Positions 1 to 5,070 of a stretch of 8,569 bases of DNA are shown piece by piece. The stretch's first letter is position 1. Each line of letters opens with the position of its first letter. Source of the DNA: DATIXD01 sp035518875 (lineage in GTDB: Bacteria; Pseudomonadota; Gammaproteobacteria; Methylococcales; Methylococcaceae); contig DATIXD010000247.1 in the NCBI GenBank assembly GCA_035518875.1, forward strand, positions 1 through 8,569. Reading direction: 5' to 3'. The translations under genes were made by a program, and so were the position numbers. The notes beneath the pieces are model-generated. The model was not told where the DNA came from, did no database searches, and saw only the letters and a program-made list of their open reading frames with translations.

Positions 1-70
1 GGTTCTCAAATAAGCAGCCTCACGCCCGTCGCCCGGAGTCCGCATTTCGTGGCGACATTTTTATCGACCC

Positions 71-112
71 TGCCGGGAAGAGCTATTCCCGGTACGGGAA
101 GTCTCCTTCCGG
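71..112 (+). promoter_or_regulatory. Two-hairpin leader upstream of the 131 gene
   Basis: Hairpin one pairs CCGGGAA (73-79) with TTCCCGG (86-92) around a 6-nt loop. It can be extended by a G-T and a T-A pair. Hairpin two pairs GGAAG (97-101) with CTTCC (106-110) around TCTC. The Shine-Dalgarno GGAG (121-124) and the ATG at 131 follow closely. The layout matches the leader at 1042-1083 upstream of the radC-like gene, which suggests a common cis-acting RNA element. I recall a published 'radC RNA motif' in proteobacterial 5' UTRs, but cannot align this sequence to it here. Confidence 0.5.
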
Positions 113-130
113 TTCCACCTGGAGACTGAT

Positions 131-409
131 ATGACGACTCAAATTGAGAAACGACCGATCTATTTGGCCGTGGTTATGGAAGGCGGACTGGTTCAGTCCA
201 TCGTGTCCAATACTGCGATTCAAGACCTGGATGTCCTGGTGATCGATTACGACACGTACGACTCGACGTCCAGGGATCTCGTATCCGTGCCCCAAGCGGA
301 CGGCAGTTCTGCGAAGGCGTGGTCCAGCTTCTACGCCATCGAAGCAGCCACCATCGACCTCGCGGCCGTGGTTCACCAATTGACGGAAGCGCAGGAGGCA
401 CAACCATGA
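131..409 (+). CDS. Small hypothetical protein of the mobile element (92 aa)
   Basis: A 92-residue acidic soluble protein of unknown function. It starts with ATG 6 nt after GGAG (121-124). A hydrophobic beta-like opening (YLAVVMEGGLVQSIVS, residues 11-26) and a second strand with an acidic end (LDVLVIDYDTYD, 33-44) suggest a compact alpha/beta fold. No signal peptide, membrane span or catalytic motif is seen. Its stop codon overlaps the start of the next gene by ATGA, so the two are translationally coupled. It resembles the small proteins that often accompany radC and other DNA-metabolism genes in integrative elements, but that is recollection of gene neighbourhoods and not a family assignment. 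Function unknown. Confidence 0.75.
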   Translation: MTTQIEKRPIYLAVVMEGGLVQSIVSNTAIQDLDVLVIDYDTYDSTSRDLVSVPQADGSSAKAWSSFYAIEAATIDLAAVVHQLTEAQEAQP

Positions 410-927
410 ACTTCCTTTATGGAGTGCTCGTGATCGCAATCGCGATTTTTGCGTTGAAGACCGTGATGAAAACTGCTGCTGTCTTGTGGCGCTGGGTTGG
501 ACTTCTCAATCGGATAGGCTGGCGACGGCGCGGAATGTGGGACCGGTCCATCACCATCCGTACTGAGAAACGAGCGCTCCATCCCGGGTACGCCGTGCCA
601 GATTGGCAAGCGCTATCGCGAGAGTTGCGCCAGGCGATCCTGGCCCGAGGCGTCCGCGCCTCCAGTCAGGCCCGAAAGCTTGATCAGCTCGATGAGGCCA
701 TCGAAATCGCGAAGAGGGAGATCGAACTGGCTCGGTTGAGGGCGGAGAAATCCCAACTCAAAGTGCGGCACAAAGCCGTTCGTTCCACCGCGCAATGCGA
801 TCGCAAACGGCATGGAGCCACCCAGTCTGTTGTGCCCATCGCGCAACTCAAAGCCATGCGGGAGGCGACGCGCCCAGGCCAGTCCATACAGCCGACGGCG
901 TCTCCGACTTCTCCAATGCACCACTGA
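406..927 (+). CDS. Single-span membrane protein with a coiled coil, function unknown (173 aa)
   Basis: The start is ATG 406: AGGAGG (393-398) lies 7 nt upstream, and the codon overlaps the previous stop in ATGA. The reading frame is open further upstream, but there it only overlaps the preceding gene. Residues 3-20 (LYGVLVIAIAIFALKTV) form an N-terminal membrane span. A very basic stretch follows (RIGWRRRGMWDR, 36-47), which suggests an N-out, C-in anchor. Residues 88-125 are a charged heptad-like helix (QLDEAIEIAKREIELARLRAEKSQL), probably a coiled coil. The C-terminal 45 residues are basic and then proline-rich, and look disordered. No enzyme motif is visible. It could be a membrane-tethered scaffold or an accessory of the element's transfer or maintenance functions, but this is inference only. 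Confidence 0.75.
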   Translation: MNFLYGVLVIAIAIFALKTVMKTAAVLWRWVGLLNRIGWRRRGMWDRSITIRTEKRALHPGYAVPDWQALSRELRQAILARGVRASSQARKLDQLDEAIEIAKREIELARLRAEKSQLKVRHKAVRSTAQCDRKRHGATQSVVPIAQLKAMREATRPGQSIQPTASPTSPMHH

Positions 928-1015
928 GAATCGCAGGAACCGGACCCGGATGAGAGGTGACATTCCGCAGCCTCGGAGCCGATCCGGTCTCTGTGCTCTA
1001 TGTAAGCTGACCGCG

Positions 1016-1028
1016 TAGCCCAGGGCTA
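1016..1028. repeat. 13-bp odd palindrome, possible operator
   Basis: TAGCCCAGGGCTA has perfect 6-bp arms around a central A. The one-base centre is too tight for an RNA hairpin with all pairs, so a protein-binding site in DNA is the more natural reading. It lies 14 nt before the leader hairpins of the radC-like gene. No promoter could be recognised beside it, so its role is open. Confidence 0.3.
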
Positions 1029-1041
1029 TCGGTTCTCGTTA

Positions 1042-1083
1042 CCCCGGAAAGGGCAACCTCCCTTTCCGGGGCAGGTCTGCCCC
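1042..1083 (+). promoter_or_regulatory. Two-hairpin leader upstream of the radC-like gene
   Basis: CCCCGGAAAGGG (1042-1053) pairs perfectly with CCCTTTCCGGGG (1060-1071) around CAACCT, a 12-bp stem. A second stem pairs GGGGCA (1068-1073) with TGCCCC (1078-1083). The two stems share GGGG at 1068-1071, so they compete for it and could switch. AGGA (1100-1103) and ATG 1110 follow. There is no U-tract after either stem, so control of translation or RNA stability fits better than attenuation. The layout repeats that at 71-112. It is a candidate for the published radC RNA motif, which I could not verify. Confidence 0.6.
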
Positions 1084-1109
1084 GACCCTTCGTTTCTTCA
1101 GGACAGAAC

Positions 1110-1592
1110 ATGACAACCTTATATGTGAAAGACGTTTTCGGAGACTATGCGCCGGCTGAACTCGAGTTGGTCATCGCCGAGGCCAAACGGCGCATCGCCG
1201 TGAAGTGTCGGCGCGGTGCCTCGCTGACCTCACCGAATGCGGCGAGGGAGGTTATCCAGCTGAAAATCGCCGAATATGAGCACGAGGTATTCCTATGCTT
1301 GCTCTTGGACAGCCAGCATAGGGTCCTTGAATTAGCAGAGTTGTTTCGCGGTACGATCGATGGTGCCAGCGTGTATCCCAGGGAGGTCGTCAAGAAAGCC
1401 TTGGCAGTGAACGCTGCCGCCGTGATATTTGCGCATAATCATCCCTCGGGCCTGGCCCAGCCAAGCGAGGCCGACAAAGCGGTTACCCATCGGCTCAAGA
1501 TGGCGTTGAACGTGGTGGACATCCGTGTACCGGACCACTTCATCGTTGGCGCCGAGGAAGTCTACTCGTTCGCCGAGCATGGCCTCCTGTAA
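1110..1592 (+). CDS. radC: RadC-family JAB/MPN-domain protein, short form
   Basis: A 160-residue member of the RadC (UPF0758/DUF2466) family. The JAB-type metal-site signature is intact: H109-N-H111-P-S-G, then S119 and D122. A glutamate-bearing strand (EVFLCLLLDSQHRVL, 59-73) and the family's ELFRGTIDGASVYPREVV segment (78-95) precede it. The protein lacks the N-terminal helix-hairpin-helix domain of chromosomal RadC (about 220 residues). This is usual for copies carried on plasmids, phages and integrative elements, which are often annotated as 'JAB domain-containing protein'. The biochemical role is unsettled: the old DNA-repair label is doubtful, and a metal-dependent hydrolase is predicted from the fold. 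The ATG follows AGGA (1100-1103) by 6 nt. The unusual leader points to post-transcriptional control. A hairpin follows the stop codon. Confidence 0.9.
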   Translation: MTTLYVKDVFGDYAPAELELVIAEAKRRIAVKCRRGASLTSPNAAREVIQLKIAEYEHEVFLCLLLDSQHRVLELAELFRGTIDGASVYPREVVKKALAVNAAAVIFAHNHPSGLAQPSEADKAVTHRLKMALNVVDIRVPDHFIVGAEEVYSFAEHGLL

Positions 1593-1606
1593 ATCCATAT
1601 CGAATG

Positions 1607-1632
1607 CCCCGTAGTTTGCAAGAACTACGGGG
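1607..1632 (+). terminator. Perfect hairpin after the radC-like gene, probable terminator
   Basis: CCCCGTAGTT (1607-1616) pairs with AACTACGGGG (1623-1632) around TGCAAG: ten perfect pairs starting 15 nt after the stop codon. The following bases (TTCTCACA) are only weakly U-rich, so termination may be inefficient. The hairpin might instead protect the mRNA 3' end. Confidence 0.5.
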
Positions 1633-1679
1633 TTCTCACACTGAATAAAGATATGGTAAAGATTTGGCCGAAAAGAAAC

Positions 1680-1724
1680 GTGCGAAGTGATTTTGTGGAC
1701 ACTATAATTGCTAGATGATCTAGC
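1680..1724 (+). promoter_or_regulatory. Promoter and palindromic operator of the toxin-antitoxin operon
   Basis: A perfect -10 box TATAAT lies at 1703-1708. The -35 region at 17-bp spacing (1680-1685, GTGCGA) is poor, so activity may rest on the -10. GCTAGATGATCTAGC (1710-1724) is a palindrome with 7-bp arms and a single central base. It covers the expected transcription start (about 1715). AGGAG (1726-1730) follows directly, then the antitoxin ATG. Phd/YefM-type antitoxins repress their own operons by binding such palindromes, so autorepression is inferred. Confidence 0.7.
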
Positions 1725-1737
1725 CAGGAGAAAGATC

Positions 1738-1983
1738 ATGTCTTGGCAATTGCAAGAGGCGAAAAACAAGCTCAGCAAAGTCATTCACGACGCACGAACA
1801 TCCGGCCCGCAGTCCATTACGGTACGCGGCAAGGAAACCGCCGTCGTACTCTCGGCGGAGGACTATCAGAAACTGACCCCACGGCAGGGGTCGTTGATCG
1901 GCTTTTTCCAGGAATCTCCCTGGGCCGACGTCGAACTCGACCTGACGCGTTCAAAGGATACCGGTCGGGACATCGAGCTATGA
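1738..1983 (+). CDS. Phd/YefM-family antitoxin
   Basis: An 81-residue type II antitoxin. Residues 1-50 show the Phd/YefM DNA-binding fold: MSWQLQEAKNKLSKVI opens it, and TVRGKETAVVLSAEDYQKL (28-46) is the signature strand-helix. The C-terminal part (GFFQESPWADVELDLTRSK) is the acidic, flexible toxin-binding arm. The start is ATG 1738, 7 nt after AGGAG (1726-1730). A frame-open TTG at 1708 lies inside the -10 box and operator and is not a credible start. The stop overlaps the toxin start in ATGA, so toxin translation is coupled. The gene is intact although its partner is broken, so it may still repress its own promoter or neutralise related toxins in trans. The partner's PIN domain makes a VapB-like role in a VapBC pair likely. 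Confidence 0.9.
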   Translation: MSWQLQEAKNKLSKVIHDARTSGPQSITVRGKETAVVLSAEDYQKLTPRQGSLIGFFQESPWADVELDLTRSKDTGRDIEL

Positions 1984-2403
1984 GCTATTTGCTCGATACC
2001 TGTGTCTTATCAGAGTTGCGCAAGCCGGCACCAAACCCTAACGTGACCACTTGGATCGAACGGGTCGATGAGTCCCATCTGTACTTGAGCGTGATCGCTC
2101 TGGGGGAAATTCAGAAGGGCATCGCCAAGTTGGAAGACTCGAAGAAGAAACACGCACTGCAGCTCTGGCTCGAACAGGATCTCCAGGAGCGATTTGCCGG
2201 TGGATTCTGCTGGTAGATTCCAGCGTTGCATTGCAGTGCGGGGTCCTAAAGGGTTCGTCCGCTCGATCCGGAAACCCCATGCCAGTCATAGACAGTCTGA
2301 TCGCAGCGACGGCAATCTGTCACAGCCTCATATTAGTGACACGGAATACGGGGGATTTTGAACGGGTACCGGACGGTTAGTAAATCCGTGGCTCAACTGT
2401 TAA
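1980..2403 (+). pseudogene. vapC: VapC-type PIN-domain toxin, frameshifted
   Basis: The first frame (1980-2216, 78 codons) gives the N-terminal half of a PIN-domain ribonuclease: YLLDTCVLSELRKP with D6 and E12, and LGEIQKGIAKL with E43. At about 2199-2203 one base is missing. Where the family usually reads RFAGRIL, this gene reads RFAGGFCW and stops. The homologous text resumes in the next frame from 2204 (ILLVDSSVALQ, then VIDSLIAATAICHSLILVTRN with the third acidic residue), which stops at 2380. The usual NPW tail (LVNPWLN) is in yet another frame, ending at 2403, so a second lesion near 2363-2370 is likely. Active VapC enzymes cleave RNA and need all three acidic residues in one chain, so this copy should be inactive. 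A sequencing error could explain one lesion but hardly both. Confidence 0.85.
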
Positions 2404-2420
2404 TTGAATTGGCGTGAGGA

Positions 2421-2444
2421 AGGCGAGCTTTCCCGCCTTTTTCT
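2421..2444 (+). terminator. Terminator after the toxin-antitoxin operon
   Basis: AAGGCG (2421-2426) pairs with CGCCTT (2435-2440) around an 8-nt loop, and the second arm runs into TTTTT (2439-2443) and CTATTT. The stem is short but the U-tract is good. It lies just after the toxin remnant and is probably the end of that transcript. Confidence 0.5.
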
Positions 2445-2481
2445 ATTTGCTCGCCGTAGGAGATCTGTAGGATCGCCACGT

Positions 2482-2564
2482 GCAAGGATACGCAAGGATG
2501 AGCATATTGCAGCGTAATGGGGCGTATCAAAAGTGTTATATAACAATTACTTGGGTTTTAATTG
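2482..2564. repeat. Repeats and palindrome beside the att site
   Basis: GCAAGGAT occurs twice with a 10-bp period (2482-2489 and 2492-2499), which puts both copies on one face of the helix. TGTTATATAACA (2534-2545) is a perfect 12-bp palindrome in an AT-rich patch. CAATTA (2544-2549) and TAATTG (2559-2564) form an inverted repeat that ends at the tRNA remnant. This is the position where integrase arm sites and excisionase sites usually sit in tRNA-targeting elements, but binding is only inferred. No gene was found between 2404 and 2705. Confidence 0.35.
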
Positions 2565-2614
2565 CGGCATTCATAATGCTGGTGTCGGTGGTTCGAGTCC
2601 ACCCGTAGCTACCA
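2565..2614 (+). repeat. 3' fragment of tRNA-Met (CAT), distal attachment site of the island
   Basis: The anticodon arm is complete: CGGCA (2565-2569) and TGCTG (2577-2581) enclose the loop TTCATAA with anticodon CAT at 2572-2574. Next come a 5-nt variable loop, a T arm (GGTGG 2587-2591, loop TTCGAGT, CCACC 2599-2603), the acceptor 3' strand CGTAGCT (2604-2610), A73 and an encoded CCA (2612-2614). Compared from memory with elongator tRNA-Met, the 3' part agrees closely. The D arm and the 5' acceptor strand are absent: the bases before 2565 (TTGGGTTTTAATT) do not fit a tRNA. It cannot be a functional tRNA. It is best read as the attR/attL core left by integration at the anticodon region of tRNA-Met. 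Confidence 0.85.
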
Positions 2615-2624
2615 CTCAATTCGG

Positions 2625-2653
2625 AGCCTTACGTGAAAGCGTAGGGCTTTTTT
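2625..2653 (+). terminator. Rho-independent terminator of the original tRNA-Met locus
   Basis: AGCCTTACG (2625-2633) pairs with CGTAGGGCT (2640-2648), nine pairs including one G-T, around TGAAAG. A run of T (2648-2653) follows directly. It starts 11 nt after the CCA of the tRNA remnant, as expected for the native tRNA terminator left on the chromosomal side of the insertion. Confidence 0.8.
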
Positions 2654-2705
2654 GTTGTTCGCAGGCGCCTGCTCGCTGCAGTTTGACGACAGCTTCTTAG
2701 AATCG

Positions 2706-3710
2706 ATGTCCACGGAATCCGTTATCCCGAAGGAAATGCCTTCCCTTGCCGATCGGATGCGGGGGGCCATCTGGGGGCAGTTCGTCGGGGATGCGGCATG
2801 CCTCGGCAGCCACTGGATATACGACCTGGCGGATTTGGCGCAGCGCTATCCGGTAGGACTCAAGGGATTCGAGCCGCCTCCTGCCGGGCACTACCACAGC
2901 GGCAAGGCGCCAGGCGACCAGACCCATTACGGTGATGCCGCGCTGCTCCTGCTCGAGTCGGTGGCGGAAGTGGGTCGTTTCGATGCGGCCGACTTTGGCC
3001 GTCGGTTTGTCGCACTGACGGATTCGCCGGCCTATACCGGTTACCGAGATCACGCCACCAAGAACACATTGGCCAACTACCGGTCGTTCCGTGATGCGCA
3101 CCCCGGCGTTCAATTCGACTTCCAGCAGGGGGCCAACGACGATCAGCCCGCCACGGCGACTCGTCTCGCTCCGGTCATCGTGGCCCATTTTCGAGATGAA
3201 GGCCTCTCGCAGATCGTGACGGCGGCCACACGAGTTTGCCAGAACAGTGAACGGGCCATCGCTTATATGCATTGCCATGCTCTAGTACTGTCGGGGTTGC
3301 TTGATGGGAGGGACCTTCCCGCGGCGTTCGAAACCGCTGCGGAGGGCTGTAAGGCAGAGGGCGAATTCGGTGCGGAAGTCTGCCGGAACGTCCGCGAGGC
3401 CCTGGCGGCGAAGTCTCTCCCCGTGGTCGAGGCGACGTTTGGCTTCGGCCAGTCCTGCCCGCTCGCCAGCAGCTTCCCGTCCGCGGTGCAGGCGGCTTTG
3501 GCAAATTCCGACGACTTTGTCGCTGCCATCCTGGCGACGGCCCGGGCCGGCGGCGACAATGCCGCACGTGCCGCCCTGATGGGCGCCTGGTTAGGCGCTT
3601 GGCTTGGCATTCGGGGCGTCCCTGCCGGCTGGCGGGAGCGGTTGACTGCGCGGGCCGCCATTTCGCGGGCTGTTGAGGCCATCGTCGCCCGAATGGCATC
3701 GTCGGCATAG
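2706..3710 (+). CDS. ADP-ribosylglycohydrolase-family protein
   Basis: A 334-residue protein of the DraG/ARH/J1-crystallin superfamily, whose members hydrolyse ADP-ribose from proteins or small molecules using two metal ions. Family signatures: RMRGAIWGQFVGDAACLGSHWIYD at the N-terminus (18-41), GDQTHYGDAALLLLES (70-85), and AGGDNAARAALMGAWLGAWLG (281-301). In the classical enzymes the metal sites are T-D-D and D-x-D-T. Here they read T73-H-Y-G-D77 and G-G-D284-N, so part of the ligand set differs. This looks like the variant subfamily widespread in bacteria, and its substrate is unknown. The start ATG 2706 lacks a clear Shine-Dalgarno. The ATG at 2736 has AGGA too close, and a TTG at 2652 lies in the terminator. 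The whole protein appears cytoplasmic. It is the first gene on the chromosomal side of the island junction. Confidence 0.85.
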   Translation: MSTESVIPKEMPSLADRMRGAIWGQFVGDAACLGSHWIYDLADLAQRYPVGLKGFEPPPAGHYHSGKAPGDQTHYGDAALLLLESVAEVGRFDAADFGRRFVALTDSPAYTGYRDHATKNTLANYRSFRDAHPGVQFDFQQGANDDQPATATRLAPVIVAHFRDEGLSQIVTAATRVCQNSERAIAYMHCHALVLSGLLDGRDLPAAFETAAEGCKAEGEFGAEVCRNVREALAAKSLPVVEATFGFGQSCPLASSFPSAVQAALANSDDFVAAILATARAGGDNAARAALMGAWLGAWLGIRGVPAGWRERLTARAAISRAVEAIVARMASSA

Positions 3711-3800
3711 CCGCTGGCGGTTATCCGAATTCCAGATAATGCCGCGCGGGACCTCGTTCCCCGGCGAGATGCGCCCTGCTCTGGTAAGATTGTAAAGCGG

Positions 3801-4970
3801 ATGAATAATCGTGAGGGGTCGTATTCAGTGGCAAGAGAAGCTGCAGCCAAACAGCCAGGCAAGCGCACGGATAAACCGAAGAAGAAGCGGACGCCGCCGC
3901 AACAGCCTGCCGCAACTGCCGCAGTTAGGGTGAGCCCGCCCACCAGCAGTAGGCGGCGGCGAGCGATCATCTTGGGTACCGAGGTCGCCGCGCTTTTAAC
4001 TGCCGGGCTGATTGCAACCATTGCGGTTTTGGGGCGCTCGGGGAATTGGTTTGCGGGCACCGGCTTTTGGTCCAACCTGTTGCCGTTTGCCGGAACCGTT
4101 CTCGCACTTGCCCTTGTCACCGCGGTTTTCCTGCGCCTGTGGCTGCCGATTCGTTGCCGGCTAATGAACAGGGCGGCGGTCCTGCCTGCAAGCCTGGCGA
4201 TGTTGATCGCCGCCGGCGCAGGCTGGTACGCAGCCCAGGATGAGTTCGACCGCGAACTGGGAAACCTTCGTACCTTGGTCGGCGGCACGGAAGAAGCCGA
4301 GCGCAGCACCCTCGCGCATCAGGTGTTTGCTTCCTACCGGCGCTGCGATTTGACGCAGATGCAGCGCATCATCGAGCGCGCCCGGGTCTACGAGTCGACG
4401 ATCCAGGAAGCGGCGGAGGTGTACGGGATCGATGCCGAAGTCCTGGTGGGGGTCGGCGCCGCGGAGTCGTCATTCTATCCGCGCGACAGCAAGGACGGCG
4501 GCCGTGGGCTTTTCCAAATTACCGCGCCGCCGAAAGTCGCCGTCGAGCTGGTCAAGAAACGCCTGGCCCTCAACGAGCTGGACCTGCTCAACCAAAGGCA
4601 CAATACGCTCATCGCTGCAGCCACCTTGCATCAGTACCTCACCGAGATGCGCGGCGACTTGTTTCTCGGCCTGCTGGCCTACAACATCGGACCCAAGAAT
4701 GGTGGTCTGCGATCGATCATGCAGCAATACGGCGCCCGTGACTTCGTGACCATACAGCCATACCTACAGAATCTGCCGCGCGATTATCCCATTCGGGTGT
4801 TGACAGCCGCCTTAGCTTACCGGCTCTGGCGCCTCGAAGGGAAGCTTCCGCGCTACGAAGAAGGCAGCAACGCCATGCACATCCAAAGCATCGGCATTCC
4901 CGGCCTGCAGGTCGAGTTGACAACCGTTCCATCATCCCGGAGCCACGAAGGTGCAGATCAAGCCGCCTGA
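3801..4970 (+). CDS. Membrane-anchored lytic transglycosylase (SLT domain)
   Basis: A 389-residue protein. Residues 10-55 are very basic and proline/alanine-rich, so the N-terminus is probably cytoplasmic. Three hydrophobic spans follow (about 55-78, 92-114 and 127-144), which places the C-terminal domain in the periplasm. Residues 200-345 form an SLT/GEWL-type lysozyme-like domain: AAESSFYP with the presumed catalytic E222, GRGLFQIT (234-241), and LLAYNIGP (291-298). Lytic transglycosylases cut the MurNAc-GlcNAc bond of peptidoglycan without water, forming 1,6-anhydro ends. Most relatives are secreted or lipoproteins, so the triple-span anchor is unusual. The start is uncertain: ATG 3801 has only a weak ribosome site, while GTG 3828 has AGGGG (3814-3818) 9 nt upstream and removes nine residues without harming any domain. 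The specific subfamily is not recognised. Confidence 0.85.
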   Translation: MNNREGSYSVAREAAAKQPGKRTDKPKKKRTPPQQPAATAAVRVSPPTSSRRRRAIILGTEVAALLTAGLIATIAVLGRSGNWFAGTGFWSNLLPFAGTVLALALVTAVFLRLWLPIRCRLMNRAAVLPASLAMLIAAGAGWYAAQDEFDRELGNLRTLVGGTEEAERSTLAHQVFASYRRCDLTQMQRIIERARVYESTIQEAAEVYGIDAEVLVGVGAAESSFYPRDSKDGGRGLFQITAPPKVAVELVKKRLALNELDLLNQRHNTLIAAATLHQYLTEMRGDLFLGLLAYNIGPKNGGLRSIMQQYGARDFVTIQPYLQNLPRDYPIRVLTAALAYRLWRLEGKLPRYEEGSNAMHIQSIGIPGLQVELTTVPSSRSHEGADQAA

Positions 4971-5070
4971 CTGAGTGACCATCCGCAACCCTGGTTTGCC
5001 TCCAGTATTTCGTATATCGGCCGCTAACGATGCTGCGGAAGAAGATAATTTTTTCAGCGAGGTGCGCGCC

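Larger units (their letters stand above)
928..1109 (+). other. Intergenic leader region between the 406 gene and the radC-like gene
   Basis: No credible gene was found here. A 68-codon open frame crossing from 812 to 1018 lacks a ribosome site and overlaps the previous gene. The region holds a 13-bp palindrome (1016-1028) and the two-hairpin leader (1042-1083). I see no convincing -35/-10 pair and no clear terminator for the upstream genes, so read-through into the radC-like gene is possible. Confidence 0.5.
1..2614. mobile_element. Right-hand end of a tRNA-Met-integrated genomic island or ICE
   Basis: The stretch carries genes typical of integrative element cargo or maintenance: small unknown genes, a short RadC-type protein and a toxin-antitoxin module. 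It ends exactly in a 3' fragment of a tRNA-Met gene followed by a tRNA-style terminator. Site-specific elements that insert in tRNA genes rebuild an intact tRNA at one end and leave a 3' copy at the other. The fragment is on the + strand, so the intact gene and the integrase should lie to the left, outside the window. The left boundary is therefore unseen, and position 1 is only the window edge. No integrase, relaxase or conjugation gene is visible, so whether the element is conjugative cannot be told. Confidence 0.7.

Noticed and set aside
1..130. Open frames running into the window from the left edge up to the 131 gene
   Set aside because: Two frames stay open by chance over 130 bases, but there is no motif to support the end of a gene, and the hairpin leader occupies the same bases.
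812..1018. 68-codon open frame crossing the end of the 406 gene
   Set aside because: No ribosome site, heavy overlap with a supported gene, and arginine/cysteine-rich nonsense-like composition.
1..1637. The 7-mer GGTTCTC at 1, 1031 and 1631
   Set aside because: It is too short and irregularly spaced, and three copies in this length are not convincing evidence of a repeat family or of att sites.
2199..2203. Programmed ribosomal frameshift in the toxin gene
   Set aside because: No slippery heptamer, stimulatory structure or internal Shine-Dalgarno is seen, and the tail is in yet another frame, so decay is the simpler reading.
2565..2614. Complete functional tRNA gene
   Set aside because: The D arm and 5' acceptor strand are missing, and the upstream bases cannot pair with CGTAGCT.
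2661..2672. Perfect palindrome GCAGGCGCCTGC between the tRNA terminator and the 2706 gene
   Set aside because: It could be an operator, but no promoter is recognisable around it and GC-rich 12-bp palindromes are not rare in such DNA. Left as a note only.
3263..4309. Long open frame on the - strand opposite the 2706 and 3801 genes
   Set aside because: It overlaps two genes with clear family motifs, and its composition (A/R/S-rich, no motif) is typical of an antisense shadow in GC-rich DNA.
4975..5070. N-terminal extension of the small flagellar-like protein from GTG 4975
   Set aside because: No Shine-Dalgarno before GTG 4975, whereas ATG 5071 has GAGGT at ideal spacing. The extension adds no recognisable sequence.
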